From Hymenolepis diminuta (Eukaryota; Platyhelminthes; Cestoda; Cyclophyllidea; Hymenolepididae): DNA of 64,000 nucleotides. The stretch lies in the NCBI GenBank assembly GCA_900708905.1, contig CAADRB010000109.1, positions 147,246 through 211,245 on the forward strand, written 5' to 3'. The translations under genes and the position numbers were made by a program. Positions 27,401 through 39,400 of the stretch are shown piece by piece (the first letter of the stretch is position 1; each line of letters opens with the position of its first letter). Below the pieces are notes generated by a model that saw only the letters and a list, made by a program, of their open reading frames with translations, was not told the origin of the DNA and ran no database searches.

Positions 27401-30400
27401 AAAAGCGGAAGGGGCAAAGAGAGAGCCTATACTCTCCCTCTCTGTCTCACTTTTTTCTCTTCTGCTACACGTAAGGCACGTAAGCCGAAGTGTCATTAAT
27501 CATCCTCTTTCAAAGTATCCCTCCTCTTCATTTGCTTTCTCCTACACCTCCCACCCTTCACTTAGACGGCATGGTAGTGTGTTTCTCTATCGCTTTGCTC
27601 TCTTGCTCTTTTTCATCTGTGCGCCCGACTGGTTAGTCAGGTTTGAGAATAACATGCAAACAGGCAACAAAAAGGAGAGAAAACTTCTCGCCTTGAAATT
27701 GTAAAGATTTAATCGCATCACTTATAAAAGCACGTTGGCTAATAACTGCAAACAAACTATCCCCTTTCACTCTATTTTGTAAAAGACTGGAAGATGAACT
27801 GGGTGGTTGCTGCTAAATAATGCAAGCCGGTGAGGAGGACTAGCAATTGCTCCTTTTTCGCCAGCAAATTTAGGCAGGAAGTTGACAGAACTGCCCATCC
27901 AATGCCTATTAAAGTTTAATTAAAATATGTGATTGGGGAAAATGATGATGTATTTCTCAGTAAATTTGTCTAACTGAAAAAATATAACCATCGTTTTGCT
28001 TGAGTTCTTCAACAGAACGATATAAGGTAGTTGAGAATATCTAACGATTGAAAATGAACTCAAAATACCATGAATCGCGACAAAAATTTGACATTTCTGT
28101 CTGACTACTTTGAAAATGATAAAATCTAGGATGGAAGTGGGAAAGTCACAACAATACTTCTAAATTATTCTTTCCCGAAATTGTCCCATCTTAAAACTTG
28201 CAAATAAATACAACCTGTTCATCCTAGGAACATCAAGACCACTTCTTTTTCAAGCAAAAGACTCAAATAAACCTCTCGACAGCCCTGGCAGCCTAAGAAG
28301 GAAAGCAACGGCTTCAGTCACAGCTTATTAATTAAACTTAATGTATAAATTCGCGAATTCGAGCAGAAATTAAAGCAAGTCGATAGGAATCGACATACTT
28401 TACAGTCCATCCACCATGTAGTATGTTTAATAGCACAACAGAGAGCTTATGCTTGTGTGCGCGCAAATAAAACGATTAAATATCTTGCCGCAGTGTGAAT
28501 GGTTGACATGTGAGGAATTAAAATGACTAAGAAGGCGCTTTACTACTAGTGAAAGTCTGCTTAAACAGAGGTTGTGGGGAGGGGAAGGGGTGCACTTACG
28601 AGAGACGCGATGAAAACTTCATCGGCGGGATCGCTAAGGAGGTATTGGATGAGTCGGATGGACATTCGAAGGGATTCACAGCCCATGTAGTTGCTGTTGC
28701 TGTGGCCGACTGAAACGTCTCCTTGCTGGGCTATAGGATGAGGAGGAGTAGAGACGATAGCTGTGGAGGAGGTTGAGGCCTTTCGAGCCATTAGCACTCG
28801 GCAGATGGTGATCTTTGCCACTTGACGCAACGCACTCTGTCGCACATGCCAGTATGGTGAGATGATTCCCATGGCAACCTGAGGAAGTGCAAGAACATTA
28901 GCCTGCCAGGTACGCCTCTGTTTCCGCTAATTCAACTTATCCAAGGCGGTAAATTACACCGAAATGAAATTGGATTTAAGTGTAGGGAATTATTAATTTT
29001 GGGTTAAGCCTCCTTACACAGCCTTATCTGTTGCTCTGTCTGAATCTTGACTACGATCGGTAGAGAACAGAGCAAAACAATAGAACAATTTATCACACTG
29101 ACTTTTCAAAATAGAACATCTAACTGATTATAAATGCTCAGTATCCTCTGACCTTCCTAGCCAGAAGGATGGAGGTGTTGAAAATATCATGATTCATCGG
29201 TGGTGAATGGAGAGTTGAAATGCACTGATATACGCCGGTGGAATCAAAACGACCACCCAGAGTGAAGAACTAAAAAGGTTAAATAAATGGTTTTTCCTCA
29301 AAGATATCCATATCGGCTTTGCTGTTGGAAAAGAAGCAAACGAATTGGTTGAAAGGAACGTCGGGAGTAGTAAAGGTGCATTTTTAATTCCCTTTACTCA
29401 GTTTTGATTCAATATGAAATTTGTAAAAATTAGGAGAAAATATAATGACGCAGTCAGAGAAATGAGACGTCACGATATCGGTGCGTATCCGATGACGTAC
29501 TGATTAATTCTAATTAATAAGAGAGGTGGAAGAGGAGAGGATTCAGGATACGGGCCTCTACTAAAGTCAAGTGCAGTCAGCATTTTCCATAATTGTCTTG
29601 AAAAGCAAGGACAATGAAGCGTCCACATCAAGACGTGAATCGATGCTTTCATGATTTCTGTCATCTATCAAAAAGAATTTACTTCTGGATAACAGCCTTC
29701 ACCCATCCTACAGCATTTAATTTTTTTTATTTTTTAAGTATATTTAAGTGTAAAATACTCACTTAAGCTTATCCGATTACCAATACGACAAATTTCAGAT
29801 CTCAAAAAGGTATTGCAGGGCAAAAACCAACTCACATATGCATTAATTCGAGTTTTAGAATAAAATATTTCAGACATTTGAGAATGTTACACGTACCCAA
29901 ACATGTGTGCGTTGACAAAAGAATTCATATGTTTGACCATAAAGAAAACCAGTACGTCAAGCAATCCGAGCTCTGTTGAAGAAGACATTATTAACTAAAG
30001 CCTTTACTTTCCCTTAGAAAGCTTAAAAAAGCTCAGGAGCTTTATAGAAAAATGACATCAGAAATAGAATTTGCGTCAAGCCTTACAAAATAAAAGGTTG
30101 GTTAAACCAGATCATAACAAATTGCCATCTTCAATCCTTAAATTGAATACAATGTGCATCTATCATCGTGGGAGTTTTAAGGAGGAGTAGATTGATCAAG
30201 TCACAAAATCCCCGAAAATAGGGAAAGAGAGAAGTACGTGTTACTCAATCAGATTTGAGCGACAAACAAGAGAAATTTCCCAACACTTTAGCCCTAATTA
30301 CCACAACATCTCCAGCAAATTTAAAAATAAAATCATGCATCCACTTGTCTGACTAGTGAGGTGCAAAGTAGTTTAAAAAAGGGGGAATGTTATGCTTTAA

Positions 30401-33400
30401 GTGCGTAGAAGGTATGGCAACATACCTCTTCAGAAAAGACGGATTTCCAGACAGAGAGACAACTTTTGAGTCCGGGAATGATTTGATTCTGCAGGAGGAG
30501 AAAACTTGCAGCGCCGCCATCTACTGTGGTTGCAGACGGAGCGGAGAAGGCGACAGCAGCCACCTCGCTGGGGGCAGGTGGGGCGGGAACTCGACGAGGG
30601 GCTCCCTCGGTTCCTGGATTAGTGGGAGTAAGAGCGTTGGACCACATTCGGCCACACACCGGGCAGTACAGCGAGCCGGTCTCGTTCTCGCACTCTTCTT
30701 GCCCTGGCAAGGAAGATGGAGAAGAAACACCACCATTATATTTATCAAGGGAAATTGCGCTATGAAGACTTTTTAGACTACAATATTGCATTGACTAAGC
30801 AGCGTTTGCAACTCTAAACCACAACATTGAATAGATACAGGGAAAAGCATAAAAAATTATCAATTTTAAATGTTTTGCTAATTTCTTTAAAATAGCCAGG
30901 GATCTTGACTTTATGAATCTCTTCTATGCCGATTTATTTCTTAATACACATTCATTCCATGATATGCTTTCATTCATCTCTTTGATTCTTCAGTGGAAGA
31001 AACGACCTTATTCCAGATTCTTACCGGTGGCCACTCATCTTCCACTTGGCTTTCTACCACTTTCTTTCCTATTGCTTCTGAGGAAAATTTTTCGTTTGTT
31101 GAATGAAACCCGACTACTTCACAAGAGACTCTAAATAGTGTTTTTCGTTGTGGATTTAATTATTTTTAATTATCGACTATCTCAGATCATGTAGAACATT
31201 TTAACAAATAGAAACCAACTACCTCATATCTTCTACAACGATTGAAATTCATTAGGAAATATTCGTGAATCATCCACAAAGGAAAGAAATTGGAATTTCC
31301 CTCAACCCAAAGACATTTCTGACAACTGACAGAGATAATTTGGGCAGTTTCTTTTTTTCTAAAAAAATAAGAAAGGAAACAGTACAAGCGTGACAGCCAC
31401 GTGAAGCTGAGAGAGGAGAGGACCAATGAGGAGAAGAATACGTCATGTGGACGCACATGAAGCAGGCATGCCCCCGACACGCACCGTGCCTGCTGCCTGC
31501 TTGTTATCGGCGTCGTCGTTGGGCTGAGTAACCCCAACCAGTATTGTGAGAAGTTTCACAGGAAGCTACGTGCATTTACTACTATCCTGAATTACATCCA
31601 GGACCACTTTAATCGCCCTTGATTACGACCGCGTTTACAAAACGCGGCCATTTGTTTATCAGAAAAATTTCAACTACATTCATTTTATCCTTAAAACAAA
31701 AAATTGGCTTTTTCATCTCAAAATCGTCTCATTTTAGGGGGAAGCAACACGACAAAGAGGTAATAAATTATTACTGATCTGCAAATCTGTCTGATGGTTT
31801 AGGTAACTAGTTCTTCTTATAAGCATGCACTCTCCGCCCCCAACTCCTTCCTTCTCGTTCTTCTTTTGCGAAGAGAATTTTCGAAACACAAAAAGTGGTG
31901 ACTGTCATTAGCAGTGTCTGTTCATCGACCTATTCAATTGCATTTATGCAAAGTTCGTCCAATTGAAGATCATTTACTTCTCCAAATTTGGAGTTTTAGA
32001 AGAGAAACTTTCCCTTCATATTATTGTACTGAACATGTGCAAGTCACCAAGGAGCGTTTGAAGGTGGGTATTCTTAACACATTTCGATTTAAAATCCAGA
32101 GATTAGCTCGCTGAAGAAATGCCTGCATTAAGTCTAAAGTGGTAGACATGAATAGCTATTCCATGAAATGAAGTGTTAACAATATCCGATAGAGATGAAG
32201 GGAAGGTATCCTGAAGTCATTCTAATAAATAGTTCGCATTCTGATATATCAAATAACACTGATGGGAATTTGATTTCCCGACCTTTGACTCAATAACTGC
32301 ATTTCGAACACTGCGCTACAAGCTATAATATTTCTCAAGATTAAATAGTGAGTGTAGTGGTCGCTACTTGTTTTTTACATCTATTAAATTTGATGATATG
32401 CGTCATTCGTCTTCTCGAGAGCACACTGTTAGGCCATTCATCTCTTGACTTTCAAAACGCAAAACAGATTTATGCTTCTTCTAGATATGCGAGATTAAAA
32501 TGAAAATCAAATCGTTCCAATTTTTCACCTTAGAGTCCCTCCCTCTCCCACCCAAAAAACCAGAAATTATTTAAATTAGAAAGTAATTTATGCAGAATCG
32601 ATGTCGTTTGATGGACAGAGGGACAGTTAAAATGGCAAAACACTGGACAGATAAGTGACTCGTCATTTTGCACCTCCCCTCTCCACCTTTCTCCATATCA
32701 GATATTTGCCCTCAGGAAGAGAGGTCCGTCTGTTTTTACAACCATCTCATGCAAATGTTTACAACCAACTGAGGGGTGGTGATGGGCGTGTTTTTATTAA
32801 CACACACATTAAATCTAGTCATCTTGTTACTTCTCTCCCTCCCCCACCCCATCTGTTTCCGAAGCGGTTGCTAATTGAAAAGTCGTCTTGCTGATAGCCG
32901 GCGCGATTACTACAAACTTCTTACCCCTTCCTAGACAGGTTTCATGACTGGAAAGGGAAACCATTTATTTTGGTATATAATGAGGTGCACAGAATAAAAA
33001 TGGGAATTGTTACCCCGATTGACGAGATAAGAGGAGAGGCTAGGTGGACGGTGAATTGTTAGGAAGCCGATTAAAGATTAACAGCTGAAAATGGCATTTA
33101 ATTAGTAGTAGACAGACATACAGATAGCGAAACATTCTTGATGGAAGGAGGCGCCGCAATCAAGAGATGAACAGACGGCAGCGGTGGGTTCGGGAAGGGG
33201 TCGGAATTCTCGAAGGCAGAGACGGCACAATATAGCAGAAGCACCACCCGACGTCTCTGCGTCACCATCTTCAGGGGTGGCGGGGTTCGAAACCGCCTGA
33301 CCCCCTCCTCCACCCTCAAATCGACTGCTTCGGGAAGAGGACGATACACCTCCTTCTGTCTCTGGATCCGTCTCAGGATTCGAATTCGGCTCGCCGATTG

Positions 33401-36400
33401 GACGGAAGGTTGTTGATAGGGCGTGTCTGAAATAGATATATCGGGTAAATACTTAAGCTCAAACCATTGGTTAAACATATAGCAGCTATTTTCACGTTGA
33501 AATATATTTCCTTTAAGACTATCCTTTCCTTAAGATAGATTGGCAAGAATCTCTCGCCAAAATCCATTGAAAACCATACAGATGATATGGAATTAAGGAT
33601 GTTTGGAGTATGAATCAGGGTCACTCAAGTGGAGAGGCATAAATACGACAAATGACTCACAACAGAAAAAATTCCTTCTCGAGGTAGAATGTGAGGAGTT
33701 GAGAGAGAATAAAAGTATGTTGTAGAACCCTGACGAAAGTACCAGATTCATTTAGGGATTAATCTTTCAAAATAATGAATCACCATTAAATCATGAGCGT
33801 CTTCTTATGTTACAAATTGGAACTTACTGAATGTATCAATATTCATTAGAAGTTTGCATTAACAATCCGGAAATAACTTATAAAGAAGGGAGGATGATAC
33901 GTCTGTCAGTCATTCAGAAAGAGTTCAGAAAACATGACCTCAAAGTTCATAGATAATCGCTAATAGCATTTATCTTATGCGTTACAGTTAACGAAAAATT
34001 AATTTATAGAGATCGAAAGGGGAACTGTGCTCTGACAGAACATGCAATTTTATTAAAACGCTGCCCTCACGGTGATTAATTACTTAATTAAAATAAGGAC
34101 TCAAAACAAATAATTCAATTCAGCGCTCAGTGAGCCCGAACATCCGAATTGAGTCATTATGGGGGAGAGGGTCGAGTTAATAAAAATTTGAGTCTACCAG
34201 CCGAGCGAGCACTAATCAAGCCCTCATTTAAAAGCAGCTGCTGAGGTGAGTCATGAGTGCGAGAAGAGAGAACATCGCACGGGGAAATAGCAGAGCTCAT
34301 TTGTCACTTCTGGGGACAGACATAGATGGATGTGAAACAGAAACAGTGAACTGCAAGAGAGACAGAGCTCAGTTTAATGATTTCGTGGTATGTGCGAACA
34401 CGCAAGAGTAGAGGGTCTTGCCGAAAAAGCACCAAAGCGCAGAGAGCGCGTGATGGCCATTTCATCGACAGGTTCAGACGCGTCCAGACAGGTAGGCTGG
34501 CAGTCCTACCCCTTTACTCTTCACCACCCCTTTCACGCTCATTAAACTCCGGGTACACATGGCAAGACAGCAGCGGAGAGGCTGTCAAAGCGTCCCTTCA
34601 TTGTGCGTGTTCGGCTTTATGGTGGTTTGGTTGCTAATTCAGTTGCAGCGTAAATCACCTTCAAATGGGACTGAATCAATTCCATAACTGTAGACGCCAC
34701 ATCAAAGCAGCTGGAATCTGGATAGGAGATTGGTACTCCATGAAATTCTTAATGAGCAAAGTTGAGTTGAGTTAATTTTTACACTTTGAAATTAGATTAA
34801 ATTTTAACTACTGACAATTGGACGTCTCCCAGTAATGAAGAAGATGTGGGTTCAGCCATCCACTCGTCAAATATTATTCAAAAATGCACCCGAAAACCGA
34901 CGTCAAAAGTACTTAATTATTAAAGAGATGTCAAGAAAAGTTCCAGTCAACTTCGATGTTTTCTATGTATGTGGACTTGCCGGGACATGAAGAGAAATGA
35001 AAAGCGAAACAGAAACTTATAAGAATGGTATCTCCGAGTTAGCCATCTTTAAAATCTCATTTTAGAAGCTAGACACTAATCTGGCTATTGGATACAGGTG
35101 TTTAGGGATGAATGTACTCAAACTATCGACTTGATACTACATACTGAAAAGTTTTATATGAAAGAGGTGAATATCTTGATGCTACCTATAGTGTTCATCT
35201 AATTGTAAGAGCCATTTTCGCAACTGTCCGTGTAGTGGCCCATCAATAAGCAGATTACTTTCGCTTTGATTTTGTAATCATTTGGTCGTTAGCAAAAACG
35301 CTGGACTTTTATTAAGCATGTTTATAAGTATTTTAACTCAAGTAAAACGGTTACCTTCGGGACAGCGACGACAAGGAGTCGAAGAGATCTAAACAACATG
35401 AGAGAACCAAATGTGGCCGCCACAAAGGCAAAGAACGGTCAGTCAGCAGTCTGGACACGCAAAAACTGAGCGGTCTGTTGTGGCGTGCGGAGCCTTTTGA
35501 AGTAGCCGAGTGCGTTTTTGTCTCAATTCACATATAAATCCTCCTCCTTCTTCCCTCTTAACGACCTCCTTTCCTCTCTTTCCACAGATTCTGACTGACG
35601 TATCACACACATACATACACACACACACACATACACACATTGTATGTGAAAACTAAATATCAAGAGGCATGTGGAATATCCTAGCAACTTCCCCTATTTC
35701 TGGGCGTAAAATACTAAGAAAATTATCATACAAACAACTGTCAAAAGACAATATACAATGAGTCACGTTATTCAACAATGTCGGTAACTTTCACATTAAT
35801 ATCGCCCTCATTCCTCCACAACTTTTGCATTTCATCGGGGAATCGTTACATTTCAGCGCTGAAGGAGAGCAATAAAAAGCCCAACACTTTATCATGTCAT
35901 CGGGACGTCGACGACAACAATAACAAAACGCGACGTCAGACAATTAGATGGCCAGAGATTGCACTCCTTCTGACCTTTCTGACAGCAAATAAGAGAGGAA
36001 TGGGGGGTGAAAGAGAAGGAGACGGACGGTAATCTTTTGCCGCTATTATCTCCCAATAACCATTATAATAGAGAGCAGACGCCTAATGCGGACTATTTGT
36101 TCAAAGAGATACAGAGGACAACTAAAGTGCATTTTTACGACAGTTACGGTAATAAATCTGATGATAATATTAAAAAACTATCGACTCAATCTGGTTCTTT
36201 TCTCAACGGTACAAGATGGGGATTTTCGACTGACGAAAGCACGAAATTTGGGTGGTCATGATGGTGAAAATTAATGGAAGTCGGAGCCATTTTGTTGCCT
36301 GGGGATAAAAGAGGAGGAAGAGAAGGGACAACGTGCGCTGTAAAATTGACATTTCAGCCTGACATTTGAAGAACGATGGGTGATCGAGATCTTCGGTGGA

Positions 36401-39400
36401 AATTAATGTCTAACACATCGCGAACTGGAAATAACAACCAGGTCATAGAGGCATCAGATATAAACAAATAAAAGCTTGGTCCGATAATCAGATAATGAAT
36501 AAAAGCGAACGTAAAGCACATTACCGATTCATTTACCTCAACTTTTAATGAAAACTCCAAGTGAGGGAAAAAAGATTCAACGGAAAAATCATCACAAGTC
36601 AACTAATGACCAATCCCCAAATCCTTCATTAATAGGGAAATAAAGGGCGTTTAAAGAGTCAAATGAATGTCTGTCTTCCAGATTTTCCATCGTCTAAAAA
36701 ACAACAGGAAATTTGTTTCAAGCTTGTCCGAACATTCGGATTCACTCTCCGCATAACAACATAGTTTATCTTCGGTTTGAAAAGTTGCGGCGACCCAGGT
36801 AATTAAATTTTTCTCTAATTTAAATTTTCATCTATATTTCCTAAGTCATTTCTTCGCGAAAATTTTTCCCTTATATTTACCGTTCGATTCGAAATCTGAG
36901 ATTCCCTGAGATCTTCAAGATCTGAAATGAATCAATACAATGCCCTCGACGCAATCAACTCACTGGTTCAGTCTGACCTGACTAGTCGACTATCTGCAGT
37001 CGTTTAACTCAACTACGTTATCTTCATCTCTAAACCTTACTTACCTCCCCCGTAAACTTGCCCATTATCCACGTCTATAATCAGACAATCTGTTTCTCTC
37101 TCTCTCTCTCTCGCTTCTCCGAGCTTTCTCTGTATAATAAAACTCTCACCAGCGATCTCTCTTCTCTCCATCCTGTCATGTGCTGAAGGTCATACGAAAT
37201 TAGAAGGATGATAATGCAACGAAAACTGTACGGTCGCCTAGAGAGCTTGCTATCACATATTCTCTTCGAACAACGTTATCAGTGACTGAAAGCTCGAATC
37301 TTAAACAAAATAAATGGGCAAGAATATAATTAAATGCTAGAATGCGACGTACCTTGCATTGGAGCAGTTGAGAAGGCTGATTCGTGAGTTGAGAGTGTCA
37401 TAGTAGGCCTGAGGCTCCGTTTTGGGTCGTCTTTCGAGAGCCTCCTCCGCCTCTTCAGTCTTCGTACTGCCTTCCCGACTTCTACCTCCGACGGGGCCGT
37501 GGTTTCCACCACCCCCACAGAAATGAGAAGGAGGCGAAGCAGAGGAGGCGTGAGAGAGACAGCGTCGGCAGACGGCAGCAGCCGGTTCAATGCTCCGAGT
37601 AATGCTAGAGAGCTCGGAACACTCCGAAGATGATGCTCTCACTGCAGCTAAGAGACAAAGATTCGACGGACCGACGGCGTTGAGCACTACTGGTCGAGGC
37701 ATAACTATCCGTGGCGCCGCTGTGTTTATCTGACTTGAACTGCAGCTAGCGGAAGGGACAATCGCATTAAAAGTAGTTGTGTTGATGGCTGAGGAGGCCG
37801 AAAGAATATCTTTTTGGAAGGAACCTCCAGACATTCTGAAATTGGAAGCTCGAAGACGTGCGTATCGTTGAAGCAGTGGTTCCACCTGAGAAGAAATAAA
37901 TTTTGGTGGGATCTTAGTTGCTGCTGTTCAATAGAGGCCCTCCAAATAAAATGAGTGGACTTTCTCCATGCACTGTGGTCACGCTACTAACTGCGCATAT
38001 CGTTTGTCCGATTAATCGATCAATTAACGTCCCCTGACACATGACGCACATCATCCAATGACGGATCGTAATGCCACCAAATGGACAGTGGCACACAAAT
38101 GTAGGTGTAACTGTCCCTAAATAATCTGCGACATAATTTCATACGATTTATTTATTTGTTAACTGAATGTCATCAAGTAAGTGAAAAAGTTCAATTCATT
38201 TGATCAAATCCCCATGGAATTATGCTAATCAATCTAGACATCGCATAAACATGGCTAATGTTTATTTTAAAAATCACTATTAAATTTTTCAAATTAGATG
38301 AAAATTAATAAGCAGTAACTCACCTTAATCACAAATGAATGCTAAATTTCGTTTAATTATCATTGTTAATTCTTTCAAAAAGAAATACCTGGATAGACCT
38401 ATTCCATCAAATTCTTCCGTATTTTAATGGAATATTGATGAAAGGATAATTATGTTTCGGTTTAGTCAAAAATTCAAAATCCCAAGGAAACCAAAGTGAT
38501 TAAATCAGACAGCAGGAAGTTGGAAAACACAAAACCCGTTTGTCCAGCTTCTCCACAAAAAAGCCAATTAATGCAGCAGAGCAGGTTTCTTAAAAGGGGC
38601 TGACTTACTGAATTTCTGATAATCCAGATACGCGAAAGGAAATAAAGAAAGCAACACGAATTTTTTGCACAAACAGAACGGATATAACAAAGAATAAACC
38701 GGTACATCAATTTGTAACGAATATCAGGAATCATAGTCCTAGTAAAATGCCTCGCAATTTTTTTCACATTTTTCCACTTTTTGTTGTAGAGACTACTTTT
38801 GAGTTGATATAGGAGTTTCATCAGATGAAAACAGTGCTGGAGAAGAGTCAAAGAACTATTTTGCCAAAAAATCAGTTAATCTGATGCAAAAATCGTGCTT
38901 CCATTTCATTTTCAAGGATTTCAAAAGATCTCTTCGGGTCAACCCTTAAATTAATCAGGAATATGAACTCCAAGAGCTAAATAAATGACCATGAAGACCT
39001 ATTAATTGCAAAAGCAGAAGTTTGCAAAGCATTTTTCACGAAGACATCTGCCAATTGTGTTGTTTATTTTCTTTAAGCCTCCTTCAAGCCACAATCGAGG
39101 ATATTGGTAAGTTAAAAAGGGAGACAGGTGACTAAATGAGGGGAGACGAATGGGGTTGAAATCTATTCCAGTTGCCTGATGTGACATTTCGAGGCAAACC
39201 CAGAGAGAGTGGTACGCCCTCACGCCAAAACAGCACAGAAGTGAGTCATGGTTGACTTTCAGGCTTCCCCCCTTCTCCCACTACCTCACCCTTTCCATCA
39301 ACCATACATGCATTCAACCCCCCCNGTCAACTATGTTCCACAGAATAGAACTGTGCGTGTGCGTGAGTGTGTGTGTGTGTGTATTAATGCGCAAACAGCG

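Larger units (their letters stand above)
22149..28599 (-). other. MEKK1 intron 6 (6.5 kb) with simple repeats
   Basis: GT-AG intron without a supported gene. It contains a CT-rich tract (about 23,600-23,634), a CCCCA-type tract (26,840-26,889) and a GGT/GAT repeat (27,281-27,320). Small open frames around 27.1-27.7 kb follow these repeats and look non-coding. Confidence 0.75.
33427..37352 (-). other. MEKK1 intron 2 (3.9 kb)
   Basis: GT-AG intron. It holds a CA repeat at 35,604-35,640 and a CT repeat at 37,092-37,113. No gene seen; several purine-rich patches near 34.1-34.6 kb have no assignable role. Confidence 0.75.

Noticed and set aside
27083..27704. Overlapping frames around the GGT repeat
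   Set aside because: Composition is driven by simple repeats (Thr-rich run on minus), not by coding constraint.
30521..30776. Plus and minus alternative frames over MEKK1 exon 4
   Set aside because: The RING-completing frame on minus explains this stretch and fits the phases.
31187..31537. 116-codon minus frame in MEKK1 intron 3
   Set aside because: No family match; the MEKK1 frame closes correctly without it.
33098..33478. 126-codon minus frame across MEKK1 exon 3
   Set aside because: It is in the wrong frame; the frame set by exons 2 and 4 encodes the zinc ligands.
37337..37600. CRRC and later Cys/His in MEKK1 exon 2 as a possible RING half
   Set aside because: Spacing does not fit, and the true finger is made by exons 3 and 4.
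39325..39325. Single n base
   Set aside because: An assembly uncertainty beside a C-run in an intron, not a biological feature.
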